Shown in pieces: positions 9,390-16,848 of a stretch of DNA of 64,000 bases. Numbering within the stretch: the first letter of the stretch is position 1; each line of letters begins with the position of its first letter. Under the pieces are notes generated by a model, which did not search any database, was not told where the DNA came from, and saw nothing but the letters and a program-made list of their open reading frames with translations. The stretch is from an uncultured Clostridia bacterium (GTDB taxonomy: Bacteria > Bacillota > Clostridia > Oscillospirales > Acutalibacteraceae): positions 372,001 through 436,000 of the forward strand of contig CAMCPL010000001.1 of NCBI GenBank assembly GCA_945876745.1. Direction: 5' to 3'. A program made the position numbers and the translations under genes.

Positions 9390-10466
9390 ATGAATAATAT
9401 ATATATTTTTGCAAAAGGCAAACCCATTTTAGAAAAGTTTGTGGTTAAGGTAAAATATTTACAAATACTTTTCCATAAAAACAAGGAAGAAAGACTTTTC
9501 AAAAGCATAAATAATTGTGTACCAAAGGAAAAGCAGAAGGATAAAAAGTATATAAAAAATCTGACGTTGGATTTGATAAAATGCAAGTTTATTTACGGAT
9601 TTAATTATGAGGAATACTTCGCTTTTGAACTTGAAAACAAAACGAATAAGCAACGCTTAGAATATGTTGGTACATTAGAGAGATATGAATTATTGAAAGA
9701 ACTGTCAACCCCCGAATTTCAAAAAATATTTGACGATAAGTATCTATGCTACGAAACATTTAATCCTTACTACAAGAGAGAAGTAGTACATATTGATAAC
9801 AGAAACTATGAAGCGTTTTGCGACTTTGTCGAAAGACAAAGAATCTTTATTGTAAAACCTCTTGCATACTCGCTCGGACAAGGTATTTATATCGTTGATG
9901 TAGATGAAGAAAACAGAAGTATGAGCGAATTGTTTAATGATATTGTGTCTGACGGAGAATGTGTATTAGAAGAAATAATTACTCAAAATGCAAATATGGC
10001 TTTTTTGCATCCGTCGTCTGTTAACACGATTCGATTTGTAACGTATTTTGACGGTGAAAGAAATCATAATCTTTATGCTTTGCTTCGAATGGGAATAGGT
10101 GGCTCCTGTGTTGATAACGCGTTTACAGGCGGACTTATTGCAAGTGTAAATCTTGAGACGGGAATAGTAGAAACACCGGGATACAGAAATATCAAAAACA
10201 TAGCGCAACAGTATGATTGTCACCCTGAAACAAGGGCAAAAATAAAAGGCAGTCAAATTCCAAAATGGAACGAACTGCTTGAGGTTATCGAGGAACTTGT
10301 CAGAATTGTACCTGAACAAAAAATTGTTGGTTGGGATATGGCGCTTACCGATAACGGTTGGGTTATGGTAGAGGGAAACAGTCGACCGATATTCAAATCA
10401 ATTCAGTTATGTACGGGAAAAGGCTTTAGACAAACATTTGAAAAAATAAAAAATAATAGCTTTTGA
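9390..10466 (+). CDS. ATP-grasp enzyme, sugar-transfer-associated (ATPgrasp_ST) type
   Basis: 358 residues. The C-terminal two-thirds shows the ATP-grasp fold as in the sugar-transfer-associated ATP-grasp family: a nucleotide-binding lysine in FIVKPLAYSLGQGIYIV, the acidic EEII adenine-contact segment, HPSSVNTIRFVTYFDG, DNAFTGGL, and the magnesium-binding end GWDMALTDNGWVMVEGNSRP. The family is presumed to ligate a carboxylate to an amine or hydroxyl using ATP and is often found in polysaccharide loci; its substrates are mostly unknown. No glycosyltransferase genes lie here; instead a 30-residue peptide gene is immediately upstream. No signal peptide, so cytoplasmic. The ribosome site is weak. 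Function beyond ATP-dependent ligation is open. Confidence 0.85.
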   Translation: MNNIYIFAKGKPILEKFVVKVKYLQILFHKNKEERLFKSINNCVPKEKQKDKKYIKNLTLDLIKCKFIYGFNYEEYFAFELENKTNKQRLEYVGTLERYELLKELSTPEFQKIFDDKYLCYETFNPYYKREVVHIDNRNYEAFCDFVERQRIFIVKPLAYSLGQGIYIVDVDEENRSMSELFNDIVSDGECVLEEIITQNANMAFLHPSSVNTIRFVTYFDGERNHNLYALLRMGIGGSCVDNAFTGGLIASVNLETGIVETPGYRNIKNIAQQYDCHPETRAKIKGSQIPKWNELLEVIEELVRIVPEQKIVGWDMALTDNGWVMVEGNSRPIFKSIQLCTGKGFRQTFEKIKNNSF

Positions 10467-10467
10467 A

Positions 10468-10508
10468 AAAAGCACGCACAGAATATGCTTACTCTGTGCG
10501 TGCTGTAT
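10468..10508. terminator. Bidirectional terminator between convergent genes
   Basis: AGCACGCACAGA (10471-10482) pairs perfectly with TCTGTGCGTGCT (10493-10504) around a 10-nt loop, with A-rich sequence on the left and T-rich sequence on the right. It serves both the ATP-grasp gene and the oppositely oriented methyltransferase gene. Confidence 0.88.
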
Positions 10509-10509
10509 T

Positions 10510-11196
10510 TTATTTATTTGTCGGGTCGTATGTCCATGTTGAATATCTAAACGGATAGTAGGAATATGCGATAGGTCCTTTTTTGAACAGTATTTCCTGC
10601 TTATGCATTGTCCAGCCCGGCTTTCCTTTTATATGCTTTGCCATATAATTATCAACGTAGCAAATTACTCTGACAGGGTGGGTAATTTCCGATTCTAATT
10701 TATCAAGGAATTTCAGATACATTTCCTCAAGAAACGGTCTGCACAGCATAATTACTGTATATTCATCATAATTCAGCTTGAATGCGTCGCCGGAATAAAT
10801 CGTGATATTATCATACTTGTCCGCCCAGCTCTTTGCATAATCGGCAACAATCGGATTTAGTTCAATTCCGTAAAGCTGACCGGGGAAATGCTTTCTTTCA
10901 AGATGAGCGAGAATCCTGCCCTTGCCGCAGCCGACGTCAATCAGCTTATCTTCGGGTGAAAACTCCATATCGCCGAAAACCCTGTCGAGCGCCCAGTATC
11001 TTGCCGATTCGCTGCCTGTTGCCTGCAAAACCTCTCTGTCAACTGACGGCACATATTTGCCAAGTGACTTTCCGCAGGTTTTTTTGTCCAAAACAAAATC
11101 ATAAGCAGTCGCAATTCTGCCGCAGAAAACCCTGTATCTTTCGCCTATTTTGGTCGTCATATACCAAGATTTTTTATAGTCGGTTTGTTTTTTCAT
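10510..11196 (-). CDS. Class I SAM-dependent methyltransferase
   Basis: 228 residues. The SAM-binding motif I is DKLIDVGCGKGRILAHLE; the acidic residue of motif II is the E in LYGIELNP; a DAFKLN segment follows. The rest resembles the small methyltransferases whose targets are undefined, and I cannot name a substrate. The start is the ATG after a GGAGAAAG site. It lies 26 bases after the FGGY kinase stop on the same strand, so it is probably the last gene of the tetR-kinase-methyltransferase operon. Its role in that operon is unclear. Confidence 0.8.
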   Translation of the reverse strand: MKKQTDYKKSWYMTTKIGERYRVFCGRIATAYDFVLDKKTCGKSLGKYVPSVDREVLQATGSESARYWALDRVFGDMEFSPEDKLIDVGCGKGRILAHLERKHFPGQLYGIELNPIVADYAKSWADKYDNITIYSGDAFKLNYDEYTVIMLCRPFLEEMYLKFLDKLESEITHPVRVICYVDNYMAKHIKGKPGWTMHKQEILFKKGPIAYSYYPFRYSTWTYDPTNK

Positions 11197-11222
11197 ACCA
11201 TACTTTCTCCATTATGTATTAT

Positions 11223-12845
11223 TTAACCGTTAAGGATTGCGAAGTTTTCCTTGTTGCATTTGTAGAGGTTTTTGAATACCTTGAAGTTGCGGTCGTATAC
11301 TGCCTTGTTTGCAGGGTTTGGATGATATACTTTCTTTGCAGGAATGAGCTTTTTAACCTCTGTCATTGAGCGTATCATACCCGTGCCGACTGCAATACAA
11401 GCCGCCGCACCGACTGCGCCGATGTTTTGAGGCGAGTCAACAACCTCGACATCTCTTTGAAGAATATCGGCGAGAATCTGACAAGTGCTTGCACCGAGTG
11501 CACCGCCTCCGCAGAAGCGAACTGAATTTGTAGTCTTATACTTTGCGATCTTCTGCTCCTGCCTTTCGAGCATCCATCTCATATGGAAGCAAACGCCCTC
11601 AACAACAGCTCGGATAAGCTCCGTTTTTCCTGTTTCGAGCGATATGTTGAAGAACATACCTGCCGCATTCGGATCCTCAAACGGACATCTGTTGCCGTGA
11701 AGCCACGGAGTAAAGATAACGCCGTCTGAGCCGGGATTTGCTCTGTCGATTACTTCTTCAAGATAGTCGTAAAGATTGAAACTTATCTCTTCTAAATCGT
11801 CGTGCTTATGTCCGTATTTTTTGAGGAAAAGACCGATTTCGTCGAGTGCAAGGTGATCCTTAACCCAGCCGACGCATTTGTTCGAGGTTTCAAGCTCTGC
11901 AAAATAGTTGTAATTTTCGGGGTTTGCGCCGACAATAGCCGCCATCATTGCGCCTGCGTCAACAAGCTGCTCCGGAACAACCGTGCCTACCCAACCCGAC
12001 GTGCCTGAATAAATATGAGTGTCGCCGATTTCCGTTGCGCCTGCGCCTACGCCGATAAGCGAAGCGTCGCCGCCGCCGCCGTAAACTGCCGTGCCCGGTG
12101 CGAGTCCAAGCTCCTTTGCGGCTTTCTCGGTAACCTCGCCGACCTTTTCGGTGCTTGCCATAATCTTCGGCATATGCTCAATATTTACGCCGACCATATC
12201 GCATATAGGCTTGCACCAGCCCTCGTGACCCTTGCGTGTGTCATAAAGCAGAGTGCCGAAAGCCGAGTCGTTTGTCATAACAAACTCGCCGGAGCAACGC
12301 AGAATCATATATTCCTTAACGTCGAGCCACTTGTAAATCCTCTTGAAGTTTTCAGGCTCGTGTGCCTCAACCCACTTGTACTTCCAAATCGGGTCCTTAA
12401 CCGAAGACGAAACAGCTCCTGTATATTTCAGATATTTAAGCAGCTTTGTAACCTCTGCGCCTGCAATCTGGAAGCCGTGGGCAATACCCTTTTTGATTTC
12501 CTCTCTTGCACGCTGATCCATATATGTCATCGGACGGCGAATACAGTTGCCCTCTCTGTCAACGAGAACAAGTCCCTGCATTGCCGAGCAAAAGCTGATA
12601 CCCTCGATTTGCTCTTTCTTAACCTTCTTATTCTTCTTGAACACCTCTTTAGTGGTTTTGCACATAGCCGCCCACCATTCGTCGGCGTCCTGCTCGCTTC
12701 CGCCTTTAACTCCGGTTTCGTCGTCAACATAAAGACCGTAGCCCTCGGTAGCCGAGCTTAAAATCTTAATTTCCCTATCAATTTCGATAAGGCAGGTTTT
12801 AATGCCCGTAGTTCCGATGTCATAGGTGATTACATACTTGCTCAT
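11223..12845 (-). CDS. FGGY-family carbohydrate kinase (xylulokinase-like)
   Basis: 540 residues, the usual size for the family. The N-terminal phosphate-binding strand (YVITYDIGTTGIKTCLIEID) and the ATPase-domain motif in the C-terminal half (RFCGGGALGASTCQILADIL) mark the FGGY sugar kinases, which phosphorylate pentuloses, glycerol, erythritol and related polyols with ATP. The substrate cannot be read from sequence; xylulokinase-like is only the nearest common label. A GGAGGA site precedes the ATG. It follows the TetR regulator by 31 bases and shares its promoter, opposite an aminotransferase-aldolase pair, which suggests catabolism of a sugar or amino-polyol. Confidence 0.88.
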   Translation of the reverse strand: MSKYVITYDIGTTGIKTCLIEIDREIKILSSATEGYGLYVDDETGVKGGSEQDADEWWAAMCKTTKEVFKKNKKVKKEQIEGISFCSAMQGLVLVDREGNCIRRPMTYMDQRAREEIKKGIAHGFQIAGAEVTKLLKYLKYTGAVSSSVKDPIWKYKWVEAHEPENFKRIYKWLDVKEYMILRCSGEFVMTNDSAFGTLLYDTRKGHEGWCKPICDMVGVNIEHMPKIMASTEKVGEVTEKAAKELGLAPGTAVYGGGGDASLIGVGAGATEIGDTHIYSGTSGWVGTVVPEQLVDAGAMMAAIVGANPENYNYFAELETSNKCVGWVKDHLALDEIGLFLKKYGHKHDDLEEISFNLYDYLEEVIDRANPGSDGVIFTPWLHGNRCPFEDPNAAGMFFNISLETGKTELIRAVVEGVCFHMRWMLERQEQKIAKYKTTNSVRFCGGGALGASTCQILADILQRDVEVVDSPQNIGAVGAAACIAVGTGMIRSMTEVKKLIPAKKVYHPNPANKAVYDRNFKVFKNLYKCNKENFAILNG

Positions 12846-12876
12846 TTACATATCCTCCATAGTTTGTTGTGCTGTG

Positions 12877-13536
12877 TTATTTCTCAAAAGTGAACGCCGA
12901 TTCGATAAATTTCAAAAGCTGGCGTACAATCTGTTCCTCGCTCATTTCCTCAACGTCGACGCCTGTGTAAATCCTAAATCTGTTTCTGTAATAATCGCAG
13001 ACATAGGAAAATTGCAGGGAAGTCAGCAAATTGTCAAGGAAAAATGCAAAAAGCCGCGGATCCATATCCTGACGAACGTCGCCGTTTGCGAGCGCGTCGG
13101 TAATACATTTAACATATTTTTTGCTCGAAACACCCTCGATGGCCTGTGCCAAAATTTCAGCTCTGATGCTGTCGTGCTCCGAGGTGATTTCGTTATACAG
13201 CTTGATGTAGTTTGCGTTTTGACGACTTTGACGGCAGGTGGCTCTGATGAGCTTTTCCGCTTTTACAAGCAGCTTATCATCGCTTTTGAAGATTTCGTCA
13301 ATCGTGCTCGAAAGAATGAGCATACCCTGTTCGATACAGGTTACAAACAAATCCTCTTTTGTGCTGAAATACTTATACATAAGCCCGATGCTTATGCCTG
13401 CATTTTTCGCTATTAAATTTATATTCGCATTTTCATATCCCTTTGAGGCAAATTCTTCTATGCCTACTTCGAGAATTTTTTGCTTTCTTTCGTCGGACGC
13501 GCGTTCAAACGCTTCCTTGTATCTTTTTTCAATCAT
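12877..13536 (-). CDS. TetR/AcrR-family transcriptional repressor
   Basis: About 219 residues from the ATG at 13536. The N-terminal helix-turn-helix is typical of TetR: ILEVGIEEFASKGYENANIN, then AKNAGISIGLMYKYFSTKEDLF. The C-terminal ligand-binding part is divergent as usual. An upstream in-frame ATG at 13635 is rejected because it lies before the predicted transcription start (about 13629) and adds a non-homologous extension. The gene heads the operon tetR-kinase-methyltransferase and faces the aminotransferase. Palindromes with the GTGAGC half-site near both promoters are its likely operators, giving autoregulation and control of the divergent genes. The ligand is unknown. Confidence 0.9.
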   Translation of the reverse strand: MIEKRYKEAFERASDERKQKILEVGIEEFASKGYENANINLIAKNAGISIGLMYKYFSTKEDLFVTCIEQGMLILSSTIDEIFKSDDKLLVKAEKLIRATCRQSRQNANYIKLYNEITSEHDSIRAEILAQAIEGVSSKKYVKCITDALANGDVRQDMDPRLFAFFLDNLLTSLQFSYVCDYYRNRFRIYTGVDVEEMSEEQIVRQLLKFIESAFTFEK

Positions 13537-13612
13537 ACTAAAAAACCTAATTTTTGTAGCATTGCACAAATTCGGCGGTGCCAACTTGGTAAAATATCCC
13601 AAATCTTTGTCG

Positions 13613-13628
13613 GTGAGCATATATTCAC
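13613..13628. promoter_or_regulatory. Imperfect third operator at the tetR transcription start
   Basis: GTGAGCATATATTCAC has one perfect half-site (GTGAGC) and a right half differing from GCTCAC at two positions, with the same 4-bp spacer as the two perfect operators. It sits at the predicted start of the tetR transcript, fitting weak autorepression. Confidence 0.5.
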
Positions 13629-13635
13629 TACGCAC

Positions 13636-13664
13636 ATTTTAACATTAATCTAATCATTTTGCAA
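13636..13664 (-). promoter_or_regulatory. Promoter of the tetR-kinase-methyltransferase operon
   Basis: Read on the minus strand: TTGCAA, 17 bp, TAAAAT, preceded by a TG extended -10. Transcription would start near 13629, leaving a leader of about 90 nt before the TetR ATG. Confidence 0.6.
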
Positions 13665-13695
13665 CAAAAATAACCAAAAAAATTCCTCTAAAAAG

Positions 13696-13723
13696 TTGAC
13701 AAATCGGTAAAATGTGATATACT
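13696..13723 (+). promoter_or_regulatory. Promoter of the aminotransferase-aldolase genes
   Basis: Consensus TTGACA, 16 bp, TATACT with a TGA extended -10. Both perfect operator palindromes lie just downstream, so a bound repressor would block initiation or early elongation. Confidence 0.75.
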
Positions 13724-13738
13724 GAATATGGAAATACT

Positions 13739-13754
13739 GTGAGCAGACGCTCAC
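13739..13754. promoter_or_regulatory. Perfect TetR-type operator 1
   Basis: GTGAGC-AGAC-GCTCAC: 6-bp arms in perfect inverted repeat, 15 bp downstream of the -10 box. The same arms recur 26 bp further on. Assignment to the adjacent TetR protein is inference from position and symmetry. Confidence 0.75.
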
Positions 13755-13764
13755 TAACCGTAAA

Positions 13765-13780
13765 GTGAGCAATGGCTCAC
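13765..13780. promoter_or_regulatory. Perfect TetR-type operator 2
   Basis: GTGAGC-AATG-GCTCAC, identical arms to operator 1 and a different 4-bp core. The centre-to-centre distance is 26 bp, near 2.5 turns of DNA. It lies in the 5' leader of the aminotransferase transcript. Confidence 0.75.
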
Positions 13781-13815
13781 CGAAATTTCAGATAATATTT
13801 TTAAGGAGGAAAAAT

Positions 13816-15300
13816 ATGGATACAAGATTTGCTATTACAGAGTATCCTAATGCTGCCGCTTTAACAGCACAGCTTGATGCACTCATCAAAAAACCGATTT
13901 ACTCAATCAACAGAGAAGCTCTCAAAGAGTACGAAAAAGAATACTTTGAGAAAAAGTGCTCAAAGTCAAAGGAAATGATTACCGAGGCAAAGAATGTTAT
14001 CCCCGGCGGTGTACAGCACAATCTTGCATTCAACTATCCTTTCCCAATCGTTATGACTAAGGCAAAGGGCAACCGCCTTTACGACATCGACGGCAACGAA
14101 TATTTCGACTTCCTCCAGGCAGGCGGTCCGACAATTATCGGCTCAAACGACGATGTAGTTAAGGAAAAGGTTAAGGAGCTTTTGGACGACTGCGGTCCTT
14201 CAACAGGTCTTTTCCACCCTTACGAATATAAGCTCGCAAAGAAAATCAGCGAGTGTGTTCCGTCAGTAGAGATGTTCCGTATGCTCGGCTCAGGTACAGA
14301 GGCTTGTATGTGCGCTGTTCGTGTTGCTCGTCTTGCTACCGGTCACAAGAATATTATTAAAATGGGCGGTGCTTACCACGGCTGGTCGGATCAGCTTGCT
14401 TGGGGTATGCGTGTTCCCGGTACTCTTAATCTTCAGTCACACGGCGTTCCTATGTTCGTATTTAAGCACACACAGGAATTTTTCCCGAACGACTTGAAGG
14501 ATTTGGAGAAGAAGCTTATACTTAACAAATTCCGCGGCGGTACTGCTGCTGTATTTATCGAGCCTTGCGGACCTGAATCTGCAACTCGTCCCGTTGATAA
14601 GGACTTCCCGAAGGGTGTACAGGCACTCTGCCGCAAGTACGGTGCTCTTCTTGTTTGCGATGAGGTTGTAACAGGCTTCCGTATCGGTGTTTCCGGTGCA
14701 CAGGGATACTACGGTATCGACCCTGATATTACAATCTTCGGTAAGATTATCGCAGGCGGCTATCCGGGTGCAGGCGGTATCGGCGGTCACAGAGAGGTTA
14801 TGAAGTATCTCGGCGCAGGTCTTGACAAGGCTGAGGGCAAGAAGATTCATAAGGCTATGTGCGGCGGTACAATGGCTGCAACACCTATCTCTTGCTGCGC
14901 AGGCTACACAGTAATCTGCGAAATCGAAAAGAGAAACGCTTGTCAGGTTGCAGGTCAGATGGCTGACAGACTTGTTAAGGGTCTTAACGAATCAATCAAG
15001 AAGTACGACCTTCCGTTCGTATGCTACAATGTTGGTTCTATCTGTCAGCTTCATACAGTTGCTACAATGCATTTCAGAATTAATTGGAAGAAGCCTTGGA
15101 CAATTCCAAGCGTATTAAAGGAAACAAGTATTCGTCAGACAGAAATGCAATATATGGGCGCCGCTTATATGGCTGAAGGTCTTGTTACACTTGCAGGCTC
15201 TCGTTTGTACACTTCAAGTGCATACACCGAAGAGGATATCGACGAGTGCATCAGAAGATTTGACAAGGTGCTTTCAAAGTGCGAAAAAATTGATTACTAA
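13816..15300 (+). CDS. Class III PLP-dependent aminotransferase (glutamate-1-semialdehyde aminomutase-like)
   Basis: 494 residues from the ATG after a strong AAGGAGGA site; an upstream in-frame GTG falls inside operator 2 and is rejected. Class III features are clear: GSGTEACMCAVRVAR (cofactor phosphate binding), GAYHGWSD, the aspartate of LLVCDEVVTGFR, and the Schiff-base lysine in ITIFGKIIAGGYPG. It is larger than the roughly 430 residues of HemL, and no heme genes lie nearby, so tetrapyrrole synthesis is unlikely. It is the first gene under the operator-controlled promoter, followed by a class II aldolase and opposite an FGGY kinase. That suggests removal of an amino group from a sugar or polyol; the substrate is unknown. 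Confidence 0.88.
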   Translation: MDTRFAITEYPNAAALTAQLDALIKKPIYSINREALKEYEKEYFEKKCSKSKEMITEAKNVIPGGVQHNLAFNYPFPIVMTKAKGNRLYDIDGNEYFDFLQAGGPTIIGSNDDVVKEKVKELLDDCGPSTGLFHPYEYKLAKKISECVPSVEMFRMLGSGTEACMCAVRVARLATGHKNIIKMGGAYHGWSDQLAWGMRVPGTLNLQSHGVPMFVFKHTQEFFPNDLKDLEKKLILNKFRGGTAAVFIEPCGPESATRPVDKDFPKGVQALCRKYGALLVCDEVVTGFRIGVSGAQGYYGIDPDITIFGKIIAGGYPGAGGIGGHREVMKYLGAGLDKAEGKKIHKAMCGGTMAATPISCCAGYTVICEIEKRNACQVAGQMADRLVKGLNESIKKYDLPFVCYNVGSICQLHTVATMHFRINWKKPWTIPSVLKETSIRQTEMQYMGAAYMAEGLVTLAGSRLYTSSAYTEEDIDECIRRFDKVLSKCEKIDY

Positions 15301-15485
15301 TTTGGTGCCAAATATAGTCCAAACATAATAGGTTTATATTATCTAATTTCCGTTTATACTGCGTTAATTTTTAATCGAATACGCAAGTATGCGATTAAAA
15401 ATATGCCTTGTCTAAACAAAAATTAGATTAATATAAACTGCACAGCACCTAAAAAGGCTATTATATTTGGGCAAATTTGGCACAA
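15301..15485. repeat. 185-bp imperfect palindrome (MITE-like or long RNA hairpin)
   Basis: The two halves match as inverted repeats over almost the whole length. Outer arms: GGTGCCAAATATAG against GTGCCAAATTTG, then CCAAACATAATAG against CCAAATATAATAG. Middle arms: TTTATATTATCTAATTT against TTTATATTAATCTAATTT. Inner arms: TTTTTAATCG (15368-15377) and CGATTAAAAA (15392-15401) around a 14-nt loop. The right arm has about 17 extra bases (15436-15452). It begins at the aminotransferase stop codon and ends about 60 bp before the aldolase start. It could be a miniature inverted-repeat element or a transcribed hairpin reducing read-through; I see no open reading frame in it. Confidence 0.65.
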
Positions 15486-15548
15486 GACAACATAGGGCGG
15501 TGCTGATACACCGTCCGTTTGTCTATTTATTACTGAAAGGAAAAAATT

Positions 15549-16763
15549 ATGGCTTACGAAATTCAAGAGGCTAAAAGATTAGTCGTTCAGGCAGGTAAAA
15601 GACTTGTTGAGTCGGGCTTGATTGCTCGTACATGGGGCAACGTTTCGGCTCGTATCAGCGACACACAGTTTGTTATTACTCCGTCGGGCAGAGCATACGA
15701 GGACTTGACAGAGGATGAGATAGTTGTTGTAAATATCGAGGACTGCTCGCACGAGGGCGACATCAAGCCGTCGTCTGAAAAGGGCGTTCACGCTGCGGCT
15801 TACCGTCATCATCCTACCGTTGACTTCGTTATACATACTCACCAAAAGGCGGCTACAATCGTTTCTATCACAGGTATGGAAATCAGAAATGTCTACAAGG
15901 AATTTGCAGACGTTCTCGGTGAAAAAGTACCTTGCGCAGAATATGCAATGTCAACAACCGAGTCACTTCGCAAAAAGGTTGAAAAGTGTATTATGATGAA
16001 TCCGTCCTGCCGTGCAATCAATCTTATGCACCACGGCACACTTGTAATGGGCGACGATTACGACCACGCTTTCGCTATTGCAGAAAATCTCGAAAAATGC
16101 TGTGAAAAGGTTATTAAGGACAACTTCCTTCGTCACTCCTGGGCAAAGGAATATTCCGACGAGGCAAGAAGAAATTACTTCCTTAAAAAGCATAACGCAG
16201 GCGTAATGCCTGAGGAAATCTGTGACCTCGGCTCATCGGTAAGAAACGGTAATATCTTTACTCTTACAGTCGGCGGTAAGAGCGTAGATGTTGATGTTAC
16301 AACAGGCGTCGGTATTAACGGCATTGCACCGAAGGTTGAGAAGATTCACAGAGCAATTTATAATGCCGAGGATTGCACAATGATTAAGCATATCAGCGCA
16401 CCGGATGTTGTTGCTTATTCTACTCTCGGCGATACAATGATTCCGATGATTGACGACTTTGCACAGATTGCAGGTATTGATGTAAAATGCTGTCCTTGGA
16501 TTAACGGCGACACCGACGAGTGTGCAAAGGAAATCGGCAAGGCTATTGAAAACAGAAACGCTGTTCTTGTTCAGGGAATGGGTGCTATGATTACGGGAAA
16601 TAACGATGGCGACTTGCAGGCACTTGACATTATTATGGACAAGGGCTGTGCCGCTGCCGTTGACTGCGACATCTTCAACCGTCAGCACTATGTTCCGAAG
16701 TTTGAATGTTTCCTTATGCGTACCGTTTACCTTGCAAAATACAGTAAGCAAATTAATAAGTAA
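15549..16763 (+). CDS. Class II aldolase/adducin-family protein with a second, degenerate aldolase-like domain
   Basis: 404 residues, about twice the size of a fuculose-phosphate aldolase. Residues 1-200 carry the family signature: TWGNVSARI, TPSG, the SSEKGVH catalytic-Glu region, the zinc pair in VIHTHQKA and the third metal His in LMHHGTLVMGDD. Residues about 255-400 look like a diverged repeat of the same fold (KVEKIHRAIYNAEDCTMIKH, then NAVLVQGMGAMITGNNDGD) without the metal histidines. The enzyme should cleave a sugar or polyol phosphate, fitting the FGGY kinase across the divergent promoter. A good AAAGGA ribosome site is present. It is probably coexpressed with the aminotransferase, with the long palindrome between them. 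Confidence 0.88.
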   Translation: MAYEIQEAKRLVVQAGKRLVESGLIARTWGNVSARISDTQFVITPSGRAYEDLTEDEIVVVNIEDCSHEGDIKPSSEKGVHAAAYRHHPTVDFVIHTHQKAATIVSITGMEIRNVYKEFADVLGEKVPCAEYAMSTTESLRKKVEKCIMMNPSCRAINLMHHGTLVMGDDYDHAFAIAENLEKCCEKVIKDNFLRHSWAKEYSDEARRNYFLKKHNAGVMPEEICDLGSSVRNGNIFTLTVGGKSVDVDVTTGVGINGIAPKVEKIHRAIYNAEDCTMIKHISAPDVVAYSTLGDTMIPMIDDFAQIAGIDVKCCPWINGDTDECAKEIGKAIENRNAVLVQGMGAMITGNNDGDLQALDIIMDKGCAAAVDCDIFNRQHYVPKFECFLMRTVYLAKYSKQINK

Positions 16764-16770
16764 TTAATAT

Positions 16771-16807
16771 AAAAATTGCTCTCGGAATTTTCCGAGGGCA
16801 ATTTTTT
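16771..16807 (+). terminator. Terminator of the aldolase gene
   Basis: ATTGCTCTCGGA pairs with TCCGAGGGCAAT (one mismatch) and is followed by TTTTT. It is 8 bases after the aldolase stop codon. Confidence 0.9.
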
Positions 16808-16812
16808 AACTC

Positions 16813-16847
16813 AAAAGGCACTCGGCAACTTGCCGAGTGCCTTTTTG
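16813..16847. terminator. Bidirectional terminator at the galE 3' end
   Basis: AAAAGGCACTCGGCAA and its complement TTGCCGAGTGCCTTTT form a long hairpin with T-runs on both strands. It abuts the galE stop codon on the minus strand. Confidence 0.85.
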
Positions 16848-16848
16848 T

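Noticed and set aside
12015-12761. A 248-codon plus-strand frame inside the FGGY kinase gene.
   Set aside because: Antisense to a conserved kinase, with Cys/Arg/Leu-rich non-homologous translation.
13537-13635. Longer TetR start at 13635.
   Set aside because: It would lie at or before the predicted transcription start and adds residues unlike any TetR N-terminus; the ATG at 13536 gives the normal family start.
13765-13815. Longer aminotransferase start (GTG at 13765).
   Set aside because: That codon is part of operator 2; the ATG at 13816 has a strong AAGGAGGA site.
13816-15300. Heme biosynthesis glutamate-1-semialdehyde aminomutase (hemL).
   Set aside because: The protein is about 60 residues longer than HemL, no tetrapyrrole genes are near, and it is under an operator with sugar-type enzymes.
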